A DNA stretch of 64,000 bases, from NCBI GenBank assembly GCA_947499635.1, contig CANMPD010000005.1, positions 1 to 64,000 on the forward strand, given 5' to 3'. This document shows positions 44,455 to 53,418 of the stretch, piece by piece (positions within the stretch are counted from its first letter, which is position 1; each line of letters opens with the position of its first letter). A program made the position numbers and the translations under genes. The notes beneath the pieces were generated by a model that saw nothing but the letters and a program-made list of their open reading frames with translations, did no database searches and was not told where the DNA came from. The DNA is from an uncultured Paracoccaceae bacterium (GTDB lineage: Bacteria; Pseudomonadota; Alphaproteobacteria; Rhodobacterales; Rhodobacteraceae).

Positions 44455-44727
44455 ATGGACTGGATGGCATGGACTTGGCAGACTGCGACATTCTTCGCGA
44501 TTATTGCGGCAACTCTGGTGACCTTCACCGTGCTCGCAATCAAATATCCCGAAACCCCGCGTATGGGGATTTTACGGATGGAAACAACGCGCGGTGACAG
44601 ATTGTTCATCACGCTGTTGGGCTCGGCCTTTATCAATCTGGCTTGGCTTGGACTGCTCAGTAACCCCCAGTGGGGGGCACTGATTGTATGCTTTGCTTAT
44701 GCCTTGGCGGTGTTTCGCTGGGTATAA
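44455..44727 (+). CDS. glpU: Small membrane protein of the glycerol importer (DUF2160-like, GlpU)
   Basis: A 90-residue protein with two or three membrane helices (TATFFAIIAATLVTFTVLAI, then RLFITLLGSAFINLAWLGLL). Proteins of this type (DUF2160) occur between glpQ and the binding-protein gene in rhizobial and rhodobacterial glycerol operons. The role is unknown; it may stabilise the permease. The position supports the name, which I recall from rhizobia. Confidence 0.78.
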   Translation: MDWMAWTWQTATFFAIIAATLVTFTVLAIKYPETPRMGILRMETTRGDRLFITLLGSAFINLAWLGLLSNPQWGALIVCFAYALAVFRWV

Positions 44728-44803
44728 ACAAAGAGAAACGATAAGGGCCCGATTAGGGAGAATGACGGCCCCAAAAGCGTTCTAATTTTAGGGAGGAGCT
44801 AAA

Positions 44804-46525
44804 ATGAACATGCGACTAAATGGTACAACTGCGTTAAGCGCCGTGGCTTTGATGATTGCCGCGCCTGCTTTTGCAGATATGGAGGCCGCAAAGGCGTTCC
44901 TTGACACGGAAATCGGCGATTTGTCGGTCCTGTCACGCACTGAACAGGAAGCTGAACTCCAGTTTTTTGTGGATGCTGCAACGCCTTACAAGGGCATGTC
45001 GATCAATGTCGTCTCGGAAACGATTGGGACGCATACGTATGAATCCACGGTGCTTGCCCCTGCGTTTGAGGCGATCACCGGCATCAAAGTCACCCATGAT
45101 TTGATCGGCGAAGGCGATGTCGTTGAAAAGCTGCAAACACAAATGCAGTCTGGCGAAAACATCTATGACGCCTATATCAACGACTCTGATCTCATTGGAA
45201 CACACTGGCGCTATCAACAGGCCCGTAACCTGACAGATTGGATGGCCGGCGAAGGTGCCGCGGTGACCAATCCCAACATTGATCTAGAGGATTTTATCGG
45301 TCTGTCGTTCACAACTGGCCCTGATGGTAAAATCTATCAATTGCCTGATCAGCAATTTGCCAACCTCTACTGGTTTCGGCACGATTGGTTCAGTGACGCG
45401 CAGAACAAGGCCGATTTCAAAGCCAAATACGGCTATGATCTTGGAGTGCCTGTGAACTGGTCCGCCTACGAGGACATCGCCGAATTCTTTACGGGCCGGG
45501 ACCTGTCGCGGATGGGTGTCGAAGGCGAAGTTTTTGGCAATATGGACTACGGCAAAAAAGACCCGTCGCTGGGTTGGCGCTACACTGATGCGTGGCTGTC
45601 CATGGCCGGCGCTGGTGATGTGGGCGAACCAAATGGCCTGCCTGTTGATGAATGGGGCATCCGCGTCAATGAAAAGTCGCAACCGGTTGGGTCTTGTGTC
45701 GCGCGCGGTGGCGCAACCAATGGTCCGGCGGCTGTTTATGCTGTCACGAAAGCCATTGAGTGGTTGGAAAAATACTCTCCACCCGCAGCGGCTGGCATGA
45801 CATTCTCAGAGGCGGGCCCCATTCCTGCACAAGGCAATGTTGCGCAGCAAATGTTCTGGTATACGGCCTTTACAGCTGCGTCAGTTGAGCCAGATTTACC
45901 CGTGATGAACGAAGATGGCACGCCAAAATGGCGCATGGCGCCTTCCCCGCACGGGGCATATTGGTCCGAGGGGACAAAAATCGGTTATCAAGATGCAGGT
46001 TCTTGGACGTTGATGGAATCCACCCCTGTGGACCGTGCCCAAGCCGCGTGGCTTTATGCGCAGTTCGTGACCTCCAAAACGGTCGACGTAAAGAAAAGCC
46101 ATGTTGGTCTAACATTCATTCGTGAATCAACGATCCAGCACGAAAGCTTTACAGACCGCGCGCCAAAGCTTGGAGGATTGATCGAATTCTACCGCTCCCC
46201 TGCCCGGGTTCAGTGGTCACCAACTGGTACAAATGTTCCAGATTATCCTAAACTGGCACAACTGTGGTGGCAGAACATTGGCGACGCAATGTCTGGTGCA
46301 AAAACTCCACAAGAAGCGTTGGACGCGCTGTGTGAAGATCAGGAAAAGGTTCTGATCCGTCTTGAGCGCGCTGGCGTGCAAGGTGACATCGGCCCGGTCA
46401 TGAACGACGAGGTCGATCCTGACTATTGGTTGTCCCAGCCTGGTTCGCCCAAAGCGAAACTCACCAATGAGGACGAGACACCCGTGACCATCGCTTATGA
46501 CGAATTGATCAAATCCTGGCAGTAA
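44804..46525 (+). CDS. glpV: Glycerol ABC importer substrate-binding protein
   Basis: A 573-residue periplasmic protein with a signal peptide ending APAFA. It is a long family 1 binding protein (about 570 residues against the usual 420), with ITGIKVTHDLIGEGDVVEKL early and YWFRHDWFSD in the middle. The length and the operon match the glycerol-binding proteins of the GlpSTPQV system. GGAGG precedes the ATG. A strong hairpin follows its stop. Confidence 0.9.
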   Translation: MNMRLNGTTALSAVALMIAAPAFADMEAAKAFLDTEIGDLSVLSRTEQEAELQFFVDAATPYKGMSINVVSETIGTHTYESTVLAPAFEAITGIKVTHDLIGEGDVVEKLQTQMQSGENIYDAYINDSDLIGTHWRYQQARNLTDWMAGEGAAVTNPNIDLEDFIGLSFTTGPDGKIYQLPDQQFANLYWFRHDWFSDAQNKADFKAKYGYDLGVPVNWSAYEDIAEFFTGRDLSRMGVEGEVFGNMDYGKKDPSLGWRYTDAWLSMAGAGDVGEPNGLPVDEWGIRVNEKSQPVGSCVARGGATNGPAAVYAVTKAIEWLEKYSPPAAAGMTFSEAGPIPAQGNVAQQMFWYTAFTAASVEPDLPVMNEDGTPKWRMAPSPHGAYWSEGTKIGYQDAGSWTLMESTPVDRAQAAWLYAQFVTSKTVDVKKSHVGLTFIRESTIQHESFTDRAPKLGGLIEFYRSPARVQWSPTGTNVPDYPKLAQLWWQNIGDAMSGAKTPQEALDALCEDQEKVLIRLERAGVQGDIGPVMNDEVDPDYWLSQPGSPKAKLTNEDETPVTIAYDELIKSWQ

Positions 46526-46534
46526 TATGCAGAT

Positions 46535-46559
46535 TGAGGGCCCTTGGATTGGGCCCTCA
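46535..46559 (+). terminator. Hairpin between glpV and glpK
   Basis: TGAGGGCCC and GGGCCCTCA form a perfect 9-bp stem with a 7-base loop, 10 bases after the glpV stop. The downstream sequence is AT-rich but lacks a clear T-run. It probably limits read-through into glpK or protects the upstream mRNA. Confidence 0.7.
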
Positions 46560-46669
46560 ACATTTCATTGTCCATTCATTTACCACCAAATGGCGAAAAC
46601 CATTTGCACAGAGATGTCGCCGAAATTCACACGGTAACATATCTTGAATTCTAGAATTAAGGTACGCGC

Positions 46670-48160
46670 ATGACCTATGTTTTGGCTATTGATCAAGGCA
46701 CAACCTCTACCCGGGCGTTGTTGTTTGACGCACAGATGCGTATTGTTGCCAGCGCGCAGCAAGAATTTACCCAATACTTTCCACAATCTGGTTGGGTCGA
46801 ACATGATCCAAACGCGCTTTGGGAGACGGTTCTTTCTACATGCCGTACCGTATTAAAACGTGCGGATGTGCAGGCTGCGGATATTGCGGCCATTGGGATT
46901 ACAAACCAGCGCGAAACCGTTGTCGTCTGGGACAAACAGACAGGTACGCCGGTTTACAATGCCATTGTCTGGCAAGATCGCAGAACCTCAAATACCTGTC
47001 AGGCGTTGCGTGAGGATGGGCATGAAGAGATGATCACCGCACGCACAGGCCTGCTGCTCGATCCATATTTTTCCAGTACCAAATTGAGTTGGGTATTGGA
47101 CCACGTTGCTGATGCGCGTGCACGTGCGGCGCAAGGCGACTTGTTATTTGGGACCGTTGACAGCTATCTTATTTGGAAGTTGACGGGAGGGGGACAACAC
47201 GTCACCGACGCCACAAACGCCGCCCGAACCATGTTATATGATATTCACAAAGGTCGTTGGAGCACGGAAATCTGTGACCTACTGGATATCCCAATCCAGA
47301 TGTTGCCAGAGGTTAAAGATTGTGCTGCAGATTTTGGCGTCACCACGTCAGACTTTCTGGGTTCCCCAATTCCCATTTATGGCGTCGCGGGAGATCAACA
47401 AGCGGCCACAATCGGGCAAGCCTGTTTTGAACCGGGCATGTTGAAATCGACCTACGGAACAGGCTGTTTTGCGTTGCTCAATACTGGTGATGCTCCAGTG
47501 AAATCGCAACAGCGTTTGCTGACAACTATTGCCTATCAATTAGATGGCCAACCAACCTATGCACTTGAGGGGTCGATTTTTGTGGCGGGGGCTGTCGTGC
47601 AATGGCTGCGTGACGGGTTGAAAATCATCACCGACGCGCGTGAAACTCAGACTTTAGCCACGCAGGCGGATCCACATCAAAATGTTATTATTGTGCCCGC
47701 ATTTGTAGGTCTTGGTGCACCCTACTGGAACCCTAAATGTCGTGGGGCAACCTTTGGCTTAACCCGTGGTACAGGTCCCGCAGAGATGGCCAAGGCTGCA
47801 CTGGAAAGTGTGGGCTATCAGACCCGTGACCTCCTGGAGGCGATGGCTTCGGATTGGAATGCAGATGGTGTACAGCCTGTGTTACGCGTCGACGGCGGCA
47901 TGTCGGCAAGTGATTGGGCAATGCAATTCTTGTCTGACATTATCGCCGCACCTGTTGACCGCCCTGCCCTGCACGAAACAACGGCCCTTGGCGCCGCATG
48001 GCTGGCCGGAATGTGGGCTGGAATCTATCCTGATCAGGATACCTTTGCCAAATCTTGGGCACGTGAGGCGCAATTTATTCCCACAATGGAAAACACGCAG
48101 CGTGAAGAAAAATATGCGCTGTGGAAACGGGCAGTTCAGGCAACGCTTTCAGTCTCTTGA
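46670..48160 (+). CDS. glpK: Glycerol kinase
   Basis: A 496-residue FGGY kinase with [17 protein letters not shown] at the start, [23 protein letters not shown] with substrate-contacting residues, the [15 protein letters not shown] block and [16 protein letters not shown] near 410. It phosphorylates glycerol to glycerol 3-phosphate for GlpD. It lies 144 bases after glpV, past a hairpin, and ends the glycerol cluster. Confidence 0.95.
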   Translation: MTYVLAIDQGTTSTRALLFDAQMRIVASAQQEFTQYFPQSGWVEHDPNALWETVLSTCRTVLKRADVQAADIAAIGITNQRETVVVWDKQTGTPVYNAIVWQDRRTSNTCQALREDGHEEMITARTGLLLDPYFSSTKLSWVLDHVADARARAAQGDLLFGTVDSYLIWKLTGGGQHVTDATNAARTMLYDIHKGRWSTEICDLLDIPIQMLPEVKDCAADFGVTTSDFLGSPIPIYGVAGDQQAATIGQACFEPGMLKSTYGTGCFALLNTGDAPVKSQQRLLTTIAYQLDGQPTYALEGSIFVAGAVVQWLRDGLKIITDARETQTLATQADPHQNVIIVPAFVGLGAPYWNPKCRGATFGLTRGTGPAEMAKAALESVGYQTRDLLEAMASDWNADGVQPVLRVDGGMSASDWAMQFLSDIIAAPVDRPALHETTALGAAWLAGMWAGIYPDQDTFAKSWAREAQFIPTMENTQREEKYALWKRAVQATLSVS

Positions 48161-48165
48161 TCCCT

Positions 48166-48214
48166 TACCCTATCGTCGGGACTATCACGCGGATTTTCGC
48201 AAGTTGATAGGGTA
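48166..48214. repeat. 9-bp inverted repeat between convergent glpK and permease genes
   Basis: TACCCTATC at 48166-48174 and GATAGGGTA at 48206-48214 enclose 31 bases in the 78-base gap between two convergent genes. It may act as a shared terminator. Confidence 0.4.
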
Positions 48215-48238
48215 TAAGAATTTAAGCGTCAGATTGAT

Positions 48239-49048
48239 TTATTCCGCTTTTTGACTGTGCTCCCAGACCAGTCGTCCCAGAATAACCAGTGTGACCAACA
48301 CAATCAGCAATACAGACAAGGCCGCGACAGTTGGATCAACATTGTCCCGTAGACCCATCCACATGCGCCGCGGCAATGTGATGGCTTTAACCGATGTAAT
48401 GAACAGCGTCACACCAATTTCATCCCACGATAGGATAAAGCTCAGCATAAAGGCCGACAAAATGCCAAATCGAATATTGGGTAATATGACTGCATGAATT
48501 CGGGTCCAAAGGTTTGCCCCCATTGAGCGCGCCGAAAGATCAATTTTTCGATCAACCTGTGAAAGCGCAACCATCAAGATAACCACAGCATAGGGTACGA
48601 CCATCACAGTATGTGCGACCACAACCCCTAGCCAACCGTCGTAAACCACCCATGAATTCCAAGGCGTAATCGCTTGCAAAAACGAATAAAGCGTCAAGGC
48701 AGAAACCACTGGTGGGGCTAACATGGGTAGCAAGGCAATACCTGCCAACAACCCTCCTGCCTTGGGGCGCAGCATCCAAAATCCCAGACAAAATGCTGTC
48801 GCCAAAAGCGTTGCTAGGACCGCAGCGGTCACTCCGATCTGTAAGGAGAGCAACACACTGTCGCCCCACTCTGGCTTGTCCCAAAGGGCTTCGTAGTGGC
48901 GTAACGACCATTCACCTTTGGGCAGGCTGAGATAACGTTTCGGGGTAAAACTAACCGGGATCACAGCAAGCAGCGGCATCAAGAGGAACACAGCCGTTAG
49001 TGCGCCGATCGCAGTGGTAACAGGACCTGGTTTGAGGGAAACAGTCAT
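48239..49048 (-). CDS. ABC permease (PotC type)
   Basis: A 269-residue permease with six membrane helices. The coupling loop has LSARSMGANLWTRIHAVILP, characteristic of PotC/YdcV-type second permeases of spermidine/putrescine-like importers. It overlaps the PotB-type gene by 4 bases. Its location next to carnitine genes suggests a quaternary amine substrate. Confidence 0.88.
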   Translation of the reverse strand: MTVSLKPGPVTTAIGALTAVFLLMPLLAVIPVSFTPKRYLSLPKGEWSLRHYEALWDKPEWGDSVLLSLQIGVTAAVLATLLATAFCLGFWMLRPKAGGLLAGIALLPMLAPPVVSALTLYSFLQAITPWNSWVVYDGWLGVVVAHTVMVVPYAVVILMVALSQVDRKIDLSARSMGANLWTRIHAVILPNIRFGILSAFMLSFILSWDEIGVTLFITSVKAITLPRRMWMGLRDNVDPTVAALSVLLIVLVTLVILGRLVWEHSQKAE

Positions 49049-49851
49049 TTCATTGTCCCTTCGGTACGTTTGATCAGTGCCACAAGAAATGCACCAATAG
49101 AAAGCATTATCAGCGCGGATAATGCAGCCGCCAAACCCCAGTTTGGAATTTGAAAAATCCGCAAATAGATGAGTTCGGCAACCATGACACTGCGTCCGCC
49201 ACCCAAAAGCGTTGGGACGATGTAGAACCCAAGAGAGAACACAAACACCAATAGTGCAGCCCCGATGATCCCGCTTTTGGTCATCGGAACAAAGATTTGC
49301 CAGAAAATGCGCAGTCTTGACGCGCCCATGCCACGTGCGGCTAAGACAACGCGCGTATCCACATCCCGCATTGCACTGGCCAAAGGAAAGACGGCAAAGG
49401 GGATCAAGAAATGGACCATTCCTAAAATAACGCCGAACTCATTGCGTATTAATGTCAAAGGTTCTGAGATCACCCCGATTGATTGCAACCACGTATTGAT
49501 CAAGCCGCGATTGGACAGAAGCGAGAGCCAACCAAAAGTCCGGCTGAGCACCGATAGCCAAAACGGGATCATAATCGCCAATTCAACAAACACCCGCATT
49601 CCGCGCGAGCCATTCAGCCATAACAATGTCAAGGCATAAGCCAACACAACGGCAATCGCAGTCACACTGAGACAAATACGAAGAGTCCGCCGGATCACGC
49701 TCCACACCAATGGATCGCCAAGCGCTTGGCTGTAGTTTTGCATCCCAAACTCAGGGGTGGTGACGCTTTGCAACATGATCCCAGCTAATGGGATAAGATA
49801 GGCAAGCCCCAAAAACAGCATAAGCGGTGCAAGGGTGAAAAGACGTGACAT
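49045..49851 (-). CDS. ABC permease (PotB type)
   Basis: A 268-residue permease with six membrane helices. The coupling loop is LAARGMGASRLRIFWQIFVP, as in PotB-type first permeases. I chose the ATG at 49849-49851, which has AAAGG at six bases. Earlier in-frame starts (ATG 49890, TTG 49902) lack a ribosome site. About 110 bases separate it from the binding-protein stop, and that gap holds a perfect palindrome at 49944-49957. Confidence 0.85.
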   Translation of the reverse strand: MSRLFTLAPLMLFLGLAYLIPLAGIMLQSVTTPEFGMQNYSQALGDPLVWSVIRRTLRICLSVTAIAVVLAYALTLLWLNGSRGMRVFVELAIMIPFWLSVLSRTFGWLSLLSNRGLINTWLQSIGVISEPLTLIRNEFGVILGMVHFLIPFAVFPLASAMRDVDTRVVLAARGMGASRLRIFWQIFVPMTKSGIIGAALLVFVFSLGFYIVPTLLGGGRSVMVAELIYLRIFQIPNWGLAAALSALIMLSIGAFLVALIKRTEGTMK

Positions 49852-49943
49852 GGACAGCCTTTGATCAAATGTGTTTGAAAATATGGCCATATCAAATGAC
49901 AACCGGAAGATTTTATCGACGACCGGCTGTCACTTCATAATGG

Positions 49944-49957
49944 TAACCTATAGGTTA
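49944..49957. promoter_or_regulatory. Palindrome upstream of the PotBC-type genes
   Basis: TAACCTATAGGTTA is a perfect 14-bp palindrome directly after the binding-protein stop. With flanks it matches the near-palindrome beside the LysR start at 53307 (TTAACC, AT-rich centre, then TTA). It is a candidate operator of that LysR protein. Confidence 0.45.
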
Positions 49958-49959
49958 AT

Positions 49960-51072
49960 TTAAGCGGAGATCACACCCAAATAGGCATCCAAAGCTGATC
50001 CATAGTTTTCTTCGTACCACGCCATATCCAACGGTGTCTGTTGGGCGAAATTCGCAGGATCGGTTGGGTTAAAGAACTTACTCTCTTCGGGAACCAAAGC
50101 ATCCGCAGCTGGGTTTGCCGGGCCATTGCCTAACAACTCAAACAGTTTGACCTGTGACTCGGGATCTTGCGAATGCGCGATATATTCCATCGCAGCTTTT
50201 TCACCAACGGGATTGTTCATTAATACGCCTGTGGAGCCAGGTGCTACAATGCCTTGCGCCCAGGTCATCGCGATCTCACCGTCAGTGTCTTTATGCAGCA
50301 AGGATGCGCGTGTGTTCCAAATCAACGCCATTGATACATCTCCGTTAAGCAACAGAGATTGGCTTTCTGCACCGCCCCCCCAGAAGGCGCCGATATTGTC
50401 TTTGAAGCCAGCAATTTTGGCATGCGCACGTTCTAAATCAAGGGGATATAGGTCTTCGGGTGCGACCCCATCGGCCATCAATGCCGCTTCCCACATACCA
50501 GCGCCCCATTTGTACATCGCACGTTTGCCGGGGAATTTTTCAGCGTCAAAGAAATCGGCCATTGATGCAGGCGGTGTGTCATACTTGGTCGCGTCATAGG
50601 CAATGACATAGCTATAGAAATAGCTACTTGCTGCATATTCCCATTTAAACCCGTCGCGAATTTTACTTTCGTCGACGATGTTCCAATCAATGGGGCGCAT
50701 AAAGCCTTGCTTACCCAAAGCTTGACCAGAAAACGGATCACAATCAACAAGATCCCAAGTTGGGCTACCACTTTCGGCTTGTGCTTTGATCGACCCTTCC
50801 AGAGGACCGGACCCGTCATATAGGACCTTAACCCCTGTCTTCTCAGAGAACCCATCACCAAAGGCTGCAGCCATCGCTTCGATTGCGTCACCGCCCCAGT
50901 TTACAAAGACCATATCTTTGTCAGCTGCATGCAGGCTGCCAGCGGAAAGGCCCAACGCAGAGGTGCCGCCCAAAAGCGCAAGTCCCTGCATAAAGCCACG
51001 TCGTGACAGTGCCCCAGACTCTAGTTTCTCTTTAAGAAGAAGGACTTGATCCTGCTGAAAATGCTTATTCAT
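49960..51072 (-). CDS. ABC substrate-binding protein (PotD type, Tat signal)
   Basis: A 370-residue periplasmic protein. The N-terminus has a twin-arginine motif (SRRGFMQGLALLGGTSALGL) starting at residue 23 and a cleavage site near LHAAD. The mature part is a PotD/spermidine-type binding fold (VFVNWGGDAIEAM, VLYDGSGPLEGSIKAQ). Tat export implies folding in the cytoplasm. The ligand may be carnitine, gamma-butyrobetaine or another betaine; polyamines remain possible. Confidence 0.88.
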   Translation of the reverse strand: MNKHFQQDQVLLLKEKLESGALSRRGFMQGLALLGGTSALGLSAGSLHAADKDMVFVNWGGDAIEAMAAAFGDGFSEKTGVKVLYDGSGPLEGSIKAQAESGSPTWDLVDCDPFSGQALGKQGFMRPIDWNIVDESKIRDGFKWEYAASSYFYSYVIAYDATKYDTPPASMADFFDAEKFPGKRAMYKWGAGMWEAALMADGVAPEDLYPLDLERAHAKIAGFKDNIGAFWGGGAESQSLLLNGDVSMALIWNTRASLLHKDTDGEIAMTWAQGIVAPGSTGVLMNNPVGEKAAMEYIAHSQDPESQVKLFELLGNGPANPAADALVPEESKFFNPTDPANFAQQTPLDMAWYEENYGSALDAYLGVISA

Positions 51073-51099
51073 GGTATTTCCTTTCTGTTGGATGCTTGA

Positions 51100-52149
51100 T
51101 CAAAAGATCAGGCTGTCTTTTCCTGCCCACCCGACCCGGATCTTTTGCCCAGGTTCTGCATGGCTGGTCAGTTCGGAGGTCTTTACGTCGATCATCAAAG
51201 GGGTATCGTCGAGTGCTGAGGTCAGCTGTAACCGCGATTGCGCCCCCATATAAACGCGGTCAGATATTGTGCATTCTAAGCCATCGGTTTCGGCTGCTGG
51301 ATACAAAACGAGGTTTTCAGGGCGTACCCCGATATGTGTTGCTTGTGATGACGGCGCCTGAGGCAAGGTAATTGCAAAATCCCCAACACGTGAATTCACA
51401 CCATCAAAGCTTGCCGGTAAAATATTGATATCACCTAGAAATTCAGCAACAAAACGATTGCTCGGGCGTTCGTAAACATCTGTTGGTGACGCCATTTGTT
51501 GTAGCCTGCCTTTGGCGAAAATCGCGACGCGGCTAGAAAGGGCCAGCGCCTCGTCTTGGTCGTGGGTCACAAACACAAACGTTGTTCCCATCTTGGCGTG
51601 GATACGGCGCAATTCGTCCTGCATTTGACCGCGTAGGTTCTTGTCCAACGCTGAAAATGGCTCATCCAGCAATAAAACCGGCGGTTCATATGCAAGCGCG
51701 CGCGCCAGTGCAACACGTTGTTGTTGACCACCTGACAACCCAGTAGGGCGCTTGTGTGCATGTCCTGTAAGGCCAACCAGATCGATCATGTCCGCGACAC
51801 GTGTTTTAATTTCGGATTTTGGGCGCTTTTGAACTTTGAGTGGAAAGGCAATGTTTTCCGCAACTGTCATATGGGGAAACAGTGCATAGCCCTGAAACAT
51901 CATTCCAAAGCCGCGGTCTTCGGCATCCGTTTTGGTGCAATCCGCCCCCTCGATCAGCAGTTTTCCACGTGTAATGTCTTCGAAACCAGCCAGCATCATC
52001 AAAAATGTGGTTTTACCTGAACCGGAAGGTCCAAGAAGTGTGACAAATTCCCCCGGCATAATTTTCATGGATACATCGCTAAGTGCGGTGAATGTACCAT
52101 AGTCTTTGCCGATTTGGAGGGCTTCGATTGCGGCGGTGGAACTGGCCAA
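51100..52149 (-). CDS. ABC ATPase (PotA type)
   Basis: A 349-residue ATPase with Walker A GPSGSGKTT, LSGGQQQRVALARAL, VLLLDEPFSALDKN and VTHDQDEAL all intact. A C-terminal TOBE domain follows (about 270-349). It is the first gene of the PotABCD-type importer and lies 27 bases upstream of the binding-protein gene. The upstream gap to the LysR gene is 263 bases. Confidence 0.92.
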   Translation of the reverse strand: MASSTAAIEALQIGKDYGTFTALSDVSMKIMPGEFVTLLGPSGSGKTTFLMMLAGFEDITRGKLLIEGADCTKTDAEDRGFGMMFQGYALFPHMTVAENIAFPLKVQKRPKSEIKTRVADMIDLVGLTGHAHKRPTGLSGGQQQRVALARALAYEPPVLLLDEPFSALDKNLRGQMQDELRRIHAKMGTTFVFVTHDQDEALALSSRVAIFAKGRLQQMASPTDVYERPSNRFVAEFLGDINILPASFDGVNSRVGDFAITLPQAPSSQATHIGVRPENLVLYPAAETDGLECTISDRVYMGAQSRLQLTSALDDTPLMIDVKTSELTSHAEPGQKIRVGWAGKDSLIF

Positions 52150-52412
52150 GGCTGTCTTCCTGCAATGATTAATGATATGTAACGATCCTGAGCGAGAGAA
52201 GGTCGCTCATACAAGTGAATGTTTTTACAGGGCTCGGCAAATACGATTTGTTTCGCGCCTTGCTGCGCAATTATGCTTATATTTTGAGCTATATATTTGT
52301 TGAAAACATCTATTTCAGATCGATCTTAACAAGTTTCGCGTTTTGGTTACGATTGTAAGCCGCAATATTTATGTAATGATCCTCTCAATACCTGCCTAAA
52401 TATCGGTCATAT

Positions 52413-53303
52413 CTAGTCAGATTCAAATAAACTCATGAGCCAATCGATGAAATACTGCCCACTTTGCGACAAACGGCTTGGAGAAGTGGCGTAATAAGCT
52501 GTCCCCAAGTCCACTTCGCCATTTGGCCATAGCGCGAGAATACCATCGTCGATCGAAGCGCCAGTGATAGATTTCCAACCCAGCATCAAGCCTCGTCCTG
52601 TCAAAGCGGCCTGTGATGCTTGAACATAATTATTATAATTCGGGCCGACACTACGGCGGTGCGGAAGAGCACGCTTGCGTAAGTATTCATCCCAACTGGT
52701 CCAATGCGGATTATATGGATTGCGGACATGGATTAACGGTGCGGAGTCCAAGCCAGCGCCATCACGCAGTAGTTTTTCAATCAAAGCAGGTGTGCCAACT
52801 GGACAGACTGTTTCTGAAAACAGTTTATATGTATTTCCATCGGTCCACCCGCCTTTTCCGTAACGGATAGCGACATCGATTCCAGGCGCAAGAATGGGCA
52901 AATCGGTTGAAGGCGCTTGTACGTTCACCGAAATATTCGGGTAAAGATCGTAAAACGCGGCCAATTTGGGCATCAACCAGTAGGTTGCCATTCCTACAGT
53001 GCAAGCAACCGTGACCTGTTGGTCTTCGCTGTTGAGTAGACCGTGGATGTCCTCGAGTGCGGCAGCGATTTGGCCTAGGCCCTCACGTGTCGCGTTGGAT
53101 AAAATCTGCCCTGCCTCGGTCAAGCTGGCAGGACGTGTACTGCGGTCAAATAATGCGGCTCCGACATGATCCTCTAACGCTTTCAACGCCTGACTGACCG
53201 CTGGTTGCGATACATTCAAACGCGCGGCTGCCTGCCGCATAGACCCAAGTCGTGCCACAGTTTCAAAGGTCATCAATAATCGTAACGGCGGCAGACGATC
53301 CAT
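52413..53303 (-). CDS. LysR-family regulator
   Basis: A 296-residue LysR protein with the helix-turn-helix QAAARLNVSQPAVSQALKAL in the first 45 residues and a GcvA-type effector domain (VGMATYWLMPKLAAFYDLY). It sits between the importer genes, which run in the same direction, and the divergent dioxygenase gene. A near-palindrome lies just before its start. It probably controls both neighbours. Confidence 0.9.
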   Translation of the reverse strand: MDRLPPLRLLMTFETVARLGSMRQAAARLNVSQPAVSQALKALEDHVGAALFDRSTRPASLTEAGQILSNATREGLGQIAAALEDIHGLLNSEDQQVTVACTVGMATYWLMPKLAAFYDLYPNISVNVQAPSTDLPILAPGIDVAIRYGKGGWTDGNTYKLFSETVCPVGTPALIEKLLRDGAGLDSAPLIHVRNPYNPHWTSWDEYLRKRALPHRRSVGPNYNNYVQASQAALTGRGLMLGWKSITGASIDDGILALWPNGEVDLGTAYYATSPSRLSQSGQYFIDWLMSLFESD

Positions 53304-53306
53304 AAC

Positions 53307-53322
53307 TTAACCATATGCTTAA
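53307..53322. promoter_or_regulatory. Near-palindromic LysR-type site
   Basis: TTAACCATATGCTTAA is a palindrome with one mismatched pair. It lies 4 bases before the LysR start and about 97 bases before the dioxygenase start. It resembles the palindrome at 49944-49957. Confidence 0.45.
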
Positions 53323-53418
53323 TTTATATTTAGGCTATTCGATCTACCCACAGAAAAAAAGACCTGAAAGTATAAAGCAAGCACTCCAGTCTATCTCTTT
53401 CAGGATTAGGTTCGAAAC

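Noticed and set aside
48239-52149. Firm polyamine (spermidine/putrescine) importer call
   Set aside because: Family membership alone does not fix the ligand, and the context is carnitine metabolism, so gene symbols potA-D were not given.
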